A stretch of 64,000 nt of DNA from UBA11865 sp963749825 (GTDB lineage Bacteria; Chloroflexota; Anaerolineae; Promineifilales; Promineifilaceae). Below are positions 24,548-33,576 of the stretch, in pieces; positions within the stretch are counted from its first letter, which is position 1, and every line of letters starts with the position of its first letter. The translations under genes were made by a program, and so were the position numbers. The notes below the pieces were generated by a model. That model had not been told where the DNA came from. It searched no databases and worked only from the letters and a program-made list of their open reading frames with translations. Where the stretch lies: the NCBI GenBank assembly GCA_963749825.1, contig CAVVOI010000016.1:124001-188000 (forward strand), written 5' to 3'.

Positions 24548-26146
24548 TTACTGTCCGTCCAGTCGATATATTTCAACCTGTTCTTGCTGGCTCTCATATA
24601 CTTTTGTGCTCTTGAGCAATCCCTTAAGCAGAGCGGTACGTAACCGGCTACTTCTTTCACTGAAGTTTAGAGGATTGGAATCCCATTTTAGTTCAGGTGC
24701 AAGCAAAATATAGTATATGTAATCACCGGTCGAGCTGATTTTGGCAATGGTATCGACACTGTAAGGTACTTCCACTGTTGAGCGCTGTGAGTATATATGA
24801 ATCGCTTGTGGTTCCTCAGTAATGATAACCGCATCACTCTCAGTGTTTTTGCGCAGCCATTCTGTACCCACAGATAAATCACGTACATGGTAGACAGCAT
24901 CGTCAATCAGCGTACTTCGAGCAAGATTAAGCCCTACTAACAAAACCGCCAGCATGGCCAAGAGTGCCACAGTGATCAAGCGATTTTGAAATCGTGGCGA
25001 AGTAGCAGCAACCCGTTCAATTATAAACTGCGCACCGATAAGCAAATAAAAATACATGAATGGCAGCATTCCATAAAGGAATCTAACCCCCCTGAAGGGC
25101 CACAGAAGCGTAATAGCAAGGTAGAGCAATACATAGAAGTGTACAGCCTGTACCTTCTCAGCATGAATGTTATGAACGAATCCCAGCACCAGCGTGCCAC
25201 TTATGATCAATGAAGCGACAAGCGGCAAGAAATCCAGACCAAACGTTCCGAGAATATCGACCGTACTCTGTCCATCAAAGAACGGCACCAAGCTATTACG
25301 TACTATGGTTGTGGCATATGCGCTCACAGATTGGATGAATCGCTGAGAGTATTCATCAGCAATCTGGCCTTGTCCGTAAGATCCCGGATTGTCAAGTTGA
25401 TCAAGATACTCGCTTGAATTTGACAAAGGGTTGATCGGGATCGAAGAGAACATGACAATTACAAATAGGCCAGTGACAGCCGAGGCAATTGAAAGAAGCA
25501 ACCATCGCCAGTAGCGTGACCGAATCAAGTCTGCCATGGCGGCCACCAACAATGCGAAACCGATCGTTCGGGTGTAAGCAGCTAGAACAAGCATGACCCC
25601 AAGCACGGCCGCCCATATCGTCGCTGGCGACCCGCTACGCTTCTTGTATCCGATTAGCAATAACACGGCCAAAACGAAAAAAAGATACGCTGGTTCAGAC
25701 ATAGCCATGCCTGTTTGAGCCACCGCCAAAGGTGACAGGGCATAAAGCGCAGCTATGGCTATCCCCATCCAGCTACTGGTGAAGAAAAGCCAATGCCAGC
25801 CGGTTCCGATGATAATCACGTTGAGAATGGTAAAAAGCAGCGATAGAGACTTGGCCAGAGTAATAATGTCAGAGAGGTTAGTTGCTTTGGCCATCGCAAT
25901 TAGAAGCGGCCACCCAAAAGGGTAACGTGTCGGTAGAGTTTCCTCCGGTGGATTGGTCAGGCCATACGATTCCCCCTCCGAGATTGACTGGGCTAGTACA
26001 AGATAAGATGCATCGTCCTGATATGTGCCAAACTGAAAATGATCGAACTTCCAGAAGTAAAGGATCCCGGCGACCATTAATATTAACGTTAGCATTACCC
26101 ACCAAATCTTCTCGCCCCGGCTTTTCTCAAGCGCCCGAAGTGACAT
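24548..26146 (-). CDS. GT39-type (PMT/ArnT-like) membrane glycosyltransferase
   Basis: About 530 residues with ten or more hydrophobic segments. The first periplasmic loop contains FGTYQDDASYLVLAQSI with the acidic pair used by GT-C enzymes, followed by LPTRYPFGWPLLIAMA. The C-terminal part (GTEWLRKNTESDAVIITEEPQAIHIYSQR) is a soluble domain. Such enzymes transfer sugars from polyprenyl phosphate to proteins or lipids outside the membrane. The ATG at 26146 has GGAG upstream; the frame is open to 26218. It stands alone between IS remnants. Confidence 0.8.
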   Translation of the reverse strand: MSLRALEKSRGEKIWWVMLTLILMVAGILYFWKFDHFQFGTYQDDASYLVLAQSISEGESYGLTNPPEETLPTRYPFGWPLLIAMAKATNLSDIITLAKSLSLLFTILNVIIIGTGWHWLFFTSSWMGIAIAALYALSPLAVAQTGMAMSEPAYLFFVLAVLLLIGYKKRSGSPATIWAAVLGVMLVLAAYTRTIGFALLVAAMADLIRSRYWRWLLLSIASAVTGLFVIVMFSSIPINPLSNSSEYLDQLDNPGSYGQGQIADEYSQRFIQSVSAYATTIVRNSLVPFFDGQSTVDILGTFGLDFLPLVASLIISGTLVLGFVHNIHAEKVQAVHFYVLLYLAITLLWPFRGVRFLYGMLPFMYFYLLIGAQFIIERVAATSPRFQNRLITVALLAMLAVLLVGLNLARSTLIDDAVYHVRDLSVGTEWLRKNTESDAVIITEEPQAIHIYSQRSTVEVPYSVDTIAKISSTGDYIYYILLAPELKWDSNPLNFSERSSRLRTALLKGLLKSTKVYESQQEQVEIYRLDGQ

Positions 26147-26244
26147 GACAGCTTTCTCCGCACCTAAGTAAGTATTCGAAAGGTTTGTGCACTTTTCCAA
26201 ATGAATTATGCGAGCCATTCTCTCTGAAAAAGGAGAGAGCGCTC

Positions 26245-26348
26245 ATGATTTATGCCAGAGTCGATGCCCTAGACCGTGAAACAATCCAGAGCGAGACGAG
26301 AACGACCACTGATGCCAAATGGTATCGGCGACTCAAGGTCGTTGACTT
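26245..26348 (+). pseudogene. IS630-like transposase N-terminal fragment
   Basis: After AAGGAG the frame MIYARVDALDRETIQSETR, KWYRRLKVVDL looks like the start of an IS630-type transposase HTH region. It runs directly into the AhpD tail fragment and stops. Confidence 0.45.
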
Positions 26349-26408
26349 AACCGGCTGGCCGACGGGCTAGGTGTGGAGTTAGAAAACTCTCATGGCGCTG
26401 AACCGTAA
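26349..26408 (+). pseudogene. 3' tail of an AhpD-like gene
   Basis: NRLADGLGVELENSHGAEP and a stop closely match the C-terminus of the gene at 22790-23332 (NRLADGLGVDLEEDHH) in DNA and protein. It is likely the other end of the broken copy at 22617. Confidence 0.7.
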
Positions 26409-26421
26409 TCCCGGCCGATAT

Positions 26422-27282
26422 TTACGCATTTTCCGCAGACGGGCCCGCCATAGCCACCTGGACGGGTAAGGGATCACTAAGCTTGCCCAAGGTCAAGGTC
26501 CGTTGCGGGAAGGGGATATTAATCTCAGCTTCATCGAATGCTTCTTTTATCTCAGCCTGAATCTCAGTTTTGAGCGTCAAATAATTCTCGCGTAACACCC
26601 AAACAGAAAACTGGATGTCAAGCGCCGATTCGCCGAAGCCTTGAAAAATGAACTGTGGTCGCGGTTCCTCGAGGCTCAAAGGGTTGCCATCGGCCACCAC
26701 CAGTAGGATGTCGCGCACCTGGTTGATATCTTCTTTGTAAGCAACGCTGATTTGCACATCCAGCCGGCGAATGGGGAATTTGGTCAGTGTCCAGAATTCC
26801 GATTTGATCAGCAGTTCGTTGGGCAGACGCACAAAAGTATTATCGAATTTTCGCAACTTGACCGAGAGCAGGTCGATCTCTAAAACCTCGCCCACCGTGG
26901 AGCCGAGTTGGATCAGGTCGCCCACCTGGAAGGGATTTTCGGCAATCAGGAAGATGCCGCTGATGAGATTAGACATGGAAGTCTGGGAGGCGAAGGCCAG
27001 GGCAACGGTCACGATGCCGGCCGTTCCCAGCAGAATACCCAGATCAAAGCCTAATTCTATCAGCCCGGCAATGAGGAACAGGGCCAGGATGGCGTAATAA
27101 CTGCCCCGCCGCAGGATCAAAAGCCGGTGGCGATCCAGGCTGGACCTGGTAGCCCGGACGAGCAAGGAACTTATCAGCTTGGCAATGATAAAGCCGCCGA
27201 TCACGATGAGGATGGCCCGGATGATGGATAGGACTTGTTCGGTTTGAAGGTAATCGCCAATCATATTGATGAGTTCATCCAT
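26422..27282 (-). CDS. MscS-family mechanosensitive channel
   Basis: The 286-residue protein has three N-terminal membrane helices (IIRAILIVIGGFIIAKLISSLL; SYYAILALFLIAGLIELG; ILLGTAGIVTVALAFASQTS) and the MscS pore-helix pattern of Gly/Ala, then the cytoplasmic beta domain (QVGDLIQLGSTVGEVLEIDLLSVKLR, FVRLPNELLI) and an alpha/beta vestibule. It protects against hypo-osmotic shock. The DUF432 gene lies just upstream in the same direction, a pairing often seen with MscS. Confidence 0.92.
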   Translation of the reverse strand: MDELINMIGDYLQTEQVLSIIRAILIVIGGFIIAKLISSLLVRATRSSLDRHRLLILRRGSYYAILALFLIAGLIELGFDLGILLGTAGIVTVALAFASQTSMSNLISGIFLIAENPFQVGDLIQLGSTVGEVLEIDLLSVKLRKFDNTFVRLPNELLIKSEFWTLTKFPIRRLDVQISVAYKEDINQVRDILLVVADGNPLSLEEPRPQFIFQGFGESALDIQFSVWVLRENYLTLKTEIQAEIKEAFDEAEINIPFPQRTLTLGKLSDPLPVQVAMAGPSAENA

Positions 27283-27368
27283 GGTATCGTCTCCTGGAAA
27301 TAGCTGCGCCGGCTAGTCAAGTAACACAGGATGGTATCCTGTAGGCAGGCCAACCGACTGCGTTACAT

Positions 27369-28181
27369 TCAATCAAAACTTTGCAGCGTCAAGACGCTAA
27401 ACGCCCTGACCAACATCCCTTTTTGAGGGTGCTTTCGCGGCGGAGCGACTAATTGCGCCCCGCTCGCGACCTGAGGCGGCCCATCCTCAATGTCGAATTC
27501 AGCCAGGGATGTGTCCCGTTCCTCGGACATTTTCACCGCTTCCGTCCATAAAACGCCGGCCGTCCCGGCATAGAGCGACAGGTAAGGCACCGGCAGGCTG
27601 ATCCTTTCGACGAGCAGCGGAGCCTCTGACCGGTTGACGATATGAAGTTGCGTGTGCGCCCAGCGAGGATTATCGGTGATATTCTCCAGGTTGAGCCGGC
27701 CGTACGTCCGGCTAGCATAACACAATTCTCCTTCCAGCGTTGAAGGGCCGAACCAGGTATCCGAAGGGCGACGAATGGGGATCTCAAAAATTGACGCCTC
27801 TTGTGATCCGATCCTGCAAGTGAACCACAAAGGCGTGCCCACGAAAATAGTTACCTCTTCATCAGCCTGAACGGTAAAGGGGGTGACTGGTCGCGAGACC
27901 ACCGAGCGATCAGCCAGGGCCGGGCGGACCGTCAGTTGCTCCATCCTGCTCTGGGAGACAAAACGAGAGATTTGTGCCCATTTTTCCTCTCTTAAATCTG
28001 AGTTGGTATAGGAAAAGCGCCAGCCCGGGCTGTCCGCCTGCACTTCGATCTGCTCATGGGCGATGATCCACTCGCCGGGCAACCGCTGGACGGCGATTTG
28101 CAATGGGCCTATCTCCCAATGGGCGGTCGTGCCCGTCTCGAATATGTATTCCCCCCACCATTCTTTTGGTGATTCTTCCAT
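27369..28181 (-). CDS. DUF432 domain protein
   Basis: The 270-residue protein is predicted all-beta and soluble, with FVGTPLWFTCRI, PIRRPSDTWFGPSTLEGELCYA and RISLPVPYLSLYAG, all typical of DUF432. Its function is unknown; DUF432 genes commonly neighbour mscS, so it may help channel assembly or signalling. An IS1380-type element is inserted 22 bp upstream of its ATG and has probably separated it from its promoter. Confidence 0.75.
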   Translation of the reverse strand: MEESPKEWWGEYIFETGTTAHWEIGPLQIAVQRLPGEWIIAHEQIEVQADSPGWRFSYTNSDLREEKWAQISRFVSQSRMEQLTVRPALADRSVVSRPVTPFTVQADEEVTIFVGTPLWFTCRIGSQEASIFEIPIRRPSDTWFGPSTLEGELCYASRTYGRLNLENITDNPRWAHTQLHIVNRSEAPLLVERISLPVPYLSLYAGTAGVLWTEAVKMSEERDTSLAEFDIEDGPPQVASGAQLVAPPRKHPQKGMLVRAFSVLTLQSFD

Positions 28182-28196
28182 TTTTGTTATCTTATC

Positions 28197-28202
28197 TAGT
28201 TA
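28197..28202. repeat. target-site duplication, left (TAGTTA)
   Basis: Matches 29675-29680 exactly and flanks the IS1380-type element. Confidence 0.75.
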
Positions 28203-29674
28203 CCTAAATTTGGCGCAAATTAGCGACAGTTCCATCACGAGCCAAGAAAGGGGCAAAGGTGTCAATGAATGAAGCCGCTAGATCATGCGCCTGATTGAGT
28301 GAAATTTGAACGATATGGCCACGAACATCAAAGCCAATGCTGCCGGCAATATGAAACGCATCGCGAACCATGCGCAACATACCGAATTGCCGGAGCCTGA
28401 CTTGGCAAGAAGCCAAACCATTACGTACCCAAGCCGTCAGGTTGTAGGCCAGTTGCCCCAACAACAGCAACATTTCCTGTCCATGGAACGATTTTTTGTT
28501 GCGCTTGGTGATGCCCAACCCTTGCTTGGACCCTTTGATAGCCGTTTCGACAGCCCCGCCGCGCAAGTCATAAGCATAGACAGCGAACCAGATGGGGGCG
28601 ACAGGAATGGGAAAAGTGCGTTTGCCTTGCTCAGTCAACCAGTGAAGTTGGTCATCATCCAGATTGAAAACCAGGATGGCGGTATGCCATTTTCCTTTCT
28701 TTCCCTGACAGCGAACGGCCAGTTGTCGTGTGGGCTGGTCATAAGCAAAGGGGGCTTGCACCCACCCAGCCTGCCGTCGTGGGTCTTTGGGGTCGGTTTC
28801 CCAGATAGCGACCGTCGCGACCAGTTTCTCGACCCGCTTCCAGTGGGTTACTTTGACCAACAATTTATAGCCCCGCTCCAACAGCCAGTTGATATCCGCA
28901 TCATTACCACCACCGCCATCAATACGCAGGATGGTTCGCTTGCGGAAACCGGGATTGAGATTCAAGATGGTTTCCGCTTTGGTAACCAAGTCCACCAGGC
29001 TGCGATTGAGTTGGGTTTTGCCCCGATACAGGCGTTCGCTGACGATTTCATCGTACAGTGTGGCATAGACGCGCCCCAATTGCCGCCCACGTTTGTTCTT
29101 TTGCTTGGCAAAATACCCTTTTTCGACGCCTTCACCCTGGCCTCCAGCAGGCAAGCCACTCATATCAACATCCAACAACTGCCAGTCCTGGCCATAATGA
29201 TGGTCATATCCGGCGCCGTAGCAGCGATAGATAGTCTGCATCGCTTGCCGCAGCTGCTCTACATTTTCTGCCTGGCAAGCACTCAAGGTGGCACTGATAA
29301 CCGATTGGTCGGCACAGCGGTCGCGCCCAAAGGCAGCCGACAAAGCGGCATCTGGCTTTACCCGTTGGTTGACTTCAACTACACCTTGGCCACCAGCCAT
29401 AATATTGATGAAGGCGTCCTGCAATTTCTCCAGTGGCGTATGGACAACTGTTTTTTGTTGGATGGTGACCTGCTGCCCGATCATCTCCCATATGCCCATC
29501 TGTCGCATGTTTATCCCGACCATAGCCAGACTGGCTCGTGGCGAATATCTGATACAATTTTCCATGGTGACGGTTCTCCTTTTGCAAGTGTTTTGGTCAT
29601 ACTTATATTCTTGCTAGGAAAACTGTCACCGTCATCTTTTTATGATTTGTGCCCCTATTGGTACAAAATTTAGG
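28203..29674 (-). mobile_element. complete IS1380-type insertion sequence
   Basis: A 1472-bp element has inverted ends CCTAAATTT (28203) and AAATTTAGG (29666-29674) and is flanked by a direct TAGTTA at 28197-28202 and 29675-29680. The transposase frame is intact and its stop codon lies within the left inverted repeat. The clean ends and target duplication indicate a recent, possibly active insertion. Confidence 0.85.
28204..29565 (-). CDS. IS1380-family transposase
   Basis: The 453-residue protein begins at an ATG preceded by AAGGAG. It contains the DDE_Tnp_1-type core: WQLLDVDMSGLPAGGQ (first Asp), KRTILRIDGGGGNDADINWLL (second Asp), and the later GGAVETAIKGSKQGLGITKRNK stretch with the catalytic Glu. 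The C-terminal part ends FGMLRMVRDAFHIAGSIGF. No frameshift is present. Confidence 0.92.
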   Translation of the reverse strand: MENCIRYSPRASLAMVGINMRQMGIWEMIGQQVTIQQKTVVHTPLEKLQDAFINIMAGGQGVVEVNQRVKPDAALSAAFGRDRCADQSVISATLSACQAENVEQLRQAMQTIYRCYGAGYDHHYGQDWQLLDVDMSGLPAGGQGEGVEKGYFAKQKNKRGRQLGRVYATLYDEIVSERLYRGKTQLNRSLVDLVTKAETILNLNPGFRKRTILRIDGGGGNDADINWLLERGYKLLVKVTHWKRVEKLVATVAIWETDPKDPRRQAGWVQAPFAYDQPTRQLAVRCQGKKGKWHTAILVFNLDDDQLHWLTEQGKRTFPIPVAPIWFAVYAYDLRGGAVETAIKGSKQGLGITKRNKKSFHGQEMLLLLGQLAYNLTAWVRNGLASCQVRLRQFGMLRMVRDAFHIAGSIGFDVRGHIVQISLNQAHDLAASFIDTFAPFLARDGTVANLRQI

Positions 29675-29680
29675 TAGTTA
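29675..29680. repeat. target-site duplication, right (TAGTTA)
   Basis: Matches 28197-28202 exactly. Confidence 0.75.
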
Positions 29681-29724
29681 GAGGGCATAGAAATGACCCT
29701 CTTCGGTTGAAATTCGCTGGTTAT

Positions 29725-29748
29725 TGACCTGCTACCTGGGTCAGGTCA
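29725..29748. promoter_or_regulatory. inverted repeat upstream of hutH
   Basis: TGACCTG and CAGGTCA are separated by 10 bases, about 97 bases before the hutH start. It could be an operator; no regulator gene was identified. Confidence 0.3.
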
Positions 29749-29844
29749 CAGCTCGCACCAACTATTTTACCATTGAATCCAGGCCGTGGCTGGACCGGTC
29801 GCTTTTAAGAGCCAGCAAGTACATCAGCCATAACGAGAATTAAC

Positions 29845-31395
29845 ATGAACGACCCACTAAAATTAACCGGTCATGATTTGAAAGTAGACGACGTGGTGGC
29901 GGCAGTCCGGGGTCGTCCAGTGATGCTGGATCCCGCCACTTTACCCGCCATCAGACGCTCCTGCGCGGCCGTCGAGGATTTGGTCGCCAGGGGAGAAGTA
30001 GTCTACGGGATCACCACCGGCTTCGGCCGCTTCAAAGACAAGGTAATTTCGCCCGAACAGGTGAAGCAGCTACAACTCAACCTCATCCGCAGCCATGCCG
30101 TGGGCGTCGGCCCCTACCCGGACGAGGGCTGTGTGCGGGCCATGTTGCTGGTCCGGGCCAACACCCTGGCCAAGGGCTATTCCGGCGTCCGGCCGCAACT
30201 CATCCAACTTTTAGTGGATATGCTCAACCAGGGCGTACACCCGCGCATCCCCTCCCAAGGCTCCTTGGGCGCCAGCGGCGATCTAGCCCAATTGGCCCAC
30301 CTGGCGCTGGTCTTGATCGGCGAGGGTGAAGCGATTTATCAAGGCGACTTATCAAGCGGGCGAGTGGCCTTGGAAAAAGCCGGACTGGCCCCCATCGAAC
30401 TTCAAGCCAAGGAAGGATTGGCCCTGGTCAACGGCACCACCTTCATGGTTGGGCTGGGTGCCTTGCTCGTTCGCCAGGCCATCAATCTAGCCTTAACGGC
30501 CGATATTGCCGCTTGCCTCAGCCTGGAGGCCTTACACGGCACCGATCGCGCCTACGATGCCCGGGTTCATGCCGTCCGGCCGCACCCCCGGCAGATTGAT
30601 TGTGCCGCCTTTTTGCGTAAGCTGATCGCCGGCAGCGAACTCCTGCGCCGCGATGATCCTCACAACGTCCAGGACCCCTACACTTTGCGTTGTGTACCTC
30701 AGGTCCATGGCGCGGTACGGGATGCCATCGCCTACGCCGAGTGGGTCATCAACATCGAGCTGAACGCGGTCAACGACAATCCCATCATCTTCGTCGACGA
30801 GGAAAGCGGCCAGGCCGACGTGATTTCGGCCGGCAATTTTCACGGGGAACCCATCGCCATTGCCATGGATTATATGAAGTTAGCCGTCACCGAACTGGGC
30901 AATATGAGCGAGCGGCGCGTCGCCCGGCTCGTAGATGCCGATAGCAATGGCGGCGTCCTGCCCATGTTCCTGACCGAAAAAGGGGGCCTGGAAAGCGGCT
31001 TGATGATGGCCCAATATACGGCCGCGGCCCTGGCTTCGGAGAATAAGGTACTGGCCCACCCCGCCAGCGCCGACTCCGTCCCCAGCAGCGCCAACGTGGA
31101 AGACCATGTCAGCATGGGCGCAACTGCTGCCCGCCACACCGGGCAGGTCCTGGCTCACGTGGAGACCATCGTGGCCATTGAATTACTGTCGGCCGCCCAA
31201 GGCATCGACTTCCGTCGCATGGCCATGGGCAGTGATACTCTGGGAACGGGCACGGCCGTGGCTTACGATCTCATCCGCCAGCGGGTGCCTTTCCTGCATG
31301 ACGACACGGTGCTGTCCCACCATATCGAGCAGGTGCGCCAGCTTGTAGCCAGTGGCGCTCTCAAGCGCGCGGTTGAGAAGCGCGTAGATTTATGA
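29845..31395 (+). CDS. hutH: histidine ammonia-lyase
   Basis: The 516-residue protein catalyses the first step of histidine catabolism, deaminating histidine to trans-urocanate. It has VVYGITTGFGRFKDKVI, NLIRSHAVGVGP and the Ala-Ser-Gly triad that cyclises to the MIO electrophile in GSLGASGDLAQLAHLAL, then ALVNGTTFM, DPYTLRCVPQVHGAV and NDNPIIFVDEE. Length and motifs are normal for the family. It lies about 7 kb from hutU; the intervening DNA holds IS elements and unrelated genes. Confidence 0.97.
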   Translation: MNDPLKLTGHDLKVDDVVAAVRGRPVMLDPATLPAIRRSCAAVEDLVARGEVVYGITTGFGRFKDKVISPEQVKQLQLNLIRSHAVGVGPYPDEGCVRAMLLVRANTLAKGYSGVRPQLIQLLVDMLNQGVHPRIPSQGSLGASGDLAQLAHLALVLIGEGEAIYQGDLSSGRVALEKAGLAPIELQAKEGLALVNGTTFMVGLGALLVRQAINLALTADIAACLSLEALHGTDRAYDARVHAVRPHPRQIDCAAFLRKLIAGSELLRRDDPHNVQDPYTLRCVPQVHGAVRDAIAYAEWVINIELNAVNDNPIIFVDEESGQADVISAGNFHGEPIAIAMDYMKLAVTELGNMSERRVARLVDADSNGGVLPMFLTEKGGLESGLMMAQYTAAALASENKVLAHPASADSVPSSANVEDHVSMGATAARHTGQVLAHVETIVAIELLSAAQGIDFRRMAMGSDTLGTGTAVAYDLIRQRVPFLHDDTVLSHHIEQVRQLVASGALKRAVEKRVDL

Positions 31396-31469
31396 GTCGA
31401 CAGCGAGAAAATGGAAACTCGTTTATGGTATGATAGAGAAAAGTATTTCTAGTAGTTAAGGGATCTACC

Positions 31470-31751
31470 ATGATACATTCGACGAAGCATCGTTATCTGA
31501 TCAGCAATGATGATATTTTGGCTGGCGAACCAATAATCGAAGGCTCACGTACGCCAGTTCGGGCTATAGTAGAACTATGGCGACTGGGGGTGCTTCCCGA
31601 AGAAATTCCAACTCATCTACCTCATTTATCGATAGCCCAGGTTTTTGACGCTTTGAGTTACTACAGTGACCATCAAGATGAAATCAATGCATATATCGAA
31701 CGTAATCACATACCGGACGATTTGCATGACCCCTTGGTAAAAGACGCGTGA
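31470..31751 (+). CDS. DUF433 antitoxin
   Basis: This 93-residue protein has the DUF433 pattern YLISNDDILAGEPIIEG, TRTPVRAIVELWRLG-like segment and HLSIAQVFDALSYYSDH. DUF433 proteins are winged-helix antitoxins. It overlaps the next gene by four bases, the normal antitoxin-toxin order for this pair. Confidence 0.85.
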   Translation: MIHSTKHRYLISNDDILAGEPIIEGSRTPVRAIVELWRLGVLPEEIPTHLPHLSIAQVFDALSYYSDHQDEINAYIERNHIPDDLHDPLVKDA

Positions 31752-32095
31752 GCGACCTCTTCGCCGAGCTTTATCTAGATGAAGACGTTAGCGTTTTGGT
31801 GGCGGAGCTAATTCGCGCCCGTGGTTTTGTAGCCTTAAGGACCCAAGAAGCTGGTCACCGTCAAAATAGCGACGTTGAGCAACTCGCTTTCGCCGCTCAA
31901 GAGCGCAAAACACTGGTGACCCATAATCGCATCGACTTTGAATCGCTGGCAAAACAATATTATGAGACGGGTCAAAACCATTCCGGCATTATTATCGCCG
32001 TGCGTCGACCCCCATACGAACTTGCGAGAAGGCTGTTGAGAATTCTAAATCACGTTACTTCTGACGAAATGCAAAACCATATCCGCTATATCTGA
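31748..32095 (+). CDS. DUF5615 PIN-like toxin
   Basis: The 115-residue protein has a PIN-like nuclease start (AELYLDEDVSVLVAELI, with DED), EAGHRQNSDVEQLAFAAQE, and TLVTHNRIDFESLA near residue 60, supplying the acidic residues of the Mut7-C/PIN fold. It should be an RNase neutralised by the upstream DUF433 protein. The pair separates hutH from hutI. Confidence 0.85.
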   Translation: MSDLFAELYLDEDVSVLVAELIRARGFVALRTQEAGHRQNSDVEQLAFAAQERKTLVTHNRIDFESLAKQYYETGQNHSGIIIAVRRPPYELARRLLRILNHVTSDEMQNHIRYI

Positions 32096-32157
32096 AGTCC
32101 CTATACCAGACAATATCGCAAAAAAAACGTTTGCCAACCGACCGCATATTACTCAAC

Positions 32158-33441
32158 ATGAATGTAGAATTACTAATTCATAACATCGCCCAATTAGTCA
32201 CCTGCGCCGCCCCCAACGGGCCCAAGCGGGGTAAGGATTTATTAAACACCGGCCTCATGAAAAATGGGGCCGTGGCCATCGACGACGGCAAAATAGTCGC
32301 TGTGGGCGATACGGGCGAGCTGCAGGATCGTTTCGTTGCCAATAGAGAGATCGGTGCCAGCGGCAAAGTAGTCTGCCCGGGCTTCGTCGATCCCCATACC
32401 CATGTCGTCTTCGCCGGCGACCGTATCGACGAATTTGAGTTACGCATTAGGGGAGCATCCTACATGGAGATCATGGCGGCCGGCGGCGGCATCGCCAGCA
32501 CCATGCAAGCCACCCGGGAAGCGACCGTCGAACAACTGGTAGCTGAAAGCCGGCCGCGCCTGGAAGCCATGCAACAACTGGGCACTACCTCGGCCGAAAT
32601 AAAGACCGGCTACGGATTGCTGACAAACACCGAGCTAAAAATGCTGCAAGCTATCGAGGAATTGGCCCAAACGACCACGCTCGATATCGTGCCCACCTTT
32701 TTAGGCGCCCATGCCGTCCCGCCGGAGTACAAGGGGCGAACCGAAGCCTATGTCGATTTGGTGGTCGAGGAGATGCTGCCCCAGGCAGCCGCCTGGTACC
32801 GGGATTCGTGGTTCTTTGCCAACAACCGCCCCCTCTATAACGATGTCTTCTGCGAACAGAATGCTTTTAACCTGGCCCAGTCGCGACGGGTCTTGGAAGC
32901 CGGCATAGGGTTAGGGTTTGCACCCAAGATTCACGCCGGCGAATTCACGGCACTGGGCGGTGTCAGCCTGGCCGTTGAACTATCGGCCGTTTCGGCCGAT
33001 CACCTGGACGTCATCACCGAAGAGGAAACACGGCAATTGGCCGCTTCCAACACCGTGGGCGTGCTGCTGCCGGCCGTCAACTTCAACTTGGGCAACACTG
33101 AATTCGCCAATGCCCGGGCGTTAGTGGATGCCGGCGCCGCTATCGCCCTCTCCACCGATATCAACCCCGGTTCGGCTCCCTGTCCCTCCATGCCTCTGGT
33201 CATGGCCCTGGCTTGCCGCTACCAGAAGTTGCTGCCGGCCGAAGCGCTCAATGCCGCTACCATTAACGCCGCCCACGCCATTGGCTTGGGCGATATAGTG
33301 GGCTCTCTCGAACCAGGCAAACAGGCCGATTGTCTCATCGTCGACGCTCCCGATTACCGCCACCTGGCTTACCAGTTCGGCGGCAACCTGGTCGAAAAAG
33401 TGATCAAAAAAGGCGTCGTCTTGGGACTGGCCGCCGGCTAA
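32158..33441 (+). CDS. hutI: imidazolonepropionase
   Basis: This amidohydrolase opens the imidazolone ring to give formiminoglutamate, the third step of histidine degradation. The roughly 427-residue product shows VCPGFVDPHTHVVFAGDR (metal-binding HxH), ASYMEIMAAGGGIASTM, TTSAEIKTGYGL, VPTFLGAHAVP, APKIHAGEFTALGGV, LLPAVNFNL and ALSTDINPGSAPCPSM. I took the ATG at 32158; the frame is open from 32131. No formiminoglutamase or formiminotransferase is in the window. Confidence 0.96.
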   Translation: MNVELLIHNIAQLVTCAAPNGPKRGKDLLNTGLMKNGAVAIDDGKIVAVGDTGELQDRFVANREIGASGKVVCPGFVDPHTHVVFAGDRIDEFELRIRGASYMEIMAAGGGIASTMQATREATVEQLVAESRPRLEAMQQLGTTSAEIKTGYGLLTNTELKMLQAIEELAQTTTLDIVPTFLGAHAVPPEYKGRTEAYVDLVVEEMLPQAAAWYRDSWFFANNRPLYNDVFCEQNAFNLAQSRRVLEAGIGLGFAPKIHAGEFTALGGVSLAVELSAVSADHLDVITEEETRQLAASNTVGVLLPAVNFNLGNTEFANARALVDAGAAIALSTDINPGSAPCPSMPLVMALACRYQKLLPAEALNAATINAAHAIGLGDIVGSLEPGKQADCLIVDAPDYRHLAYQFGGNLVEKVIKKGVVLGLAAG

Positions 33442-33576
33442 AGCAGGCAACGACCCATTTTTTCTAGCCTAGCCACCATTGAAAGATGTTGAGCGGCCGC
33501 TCCTTTTCGGCTATGCTTTCCTCTAACACGAAAAGTACACACTTAAGAAAGACGCCTATACAATAGTTACGGCCAG

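Noticed and set aside
28306..29673. A 455-codon open frame on the plus strand opposite the IS1380 transposase
   Set aside because: It is an antisense shadow of a well-conserved transposase in a GC-biased frame and has no recognisable domains.
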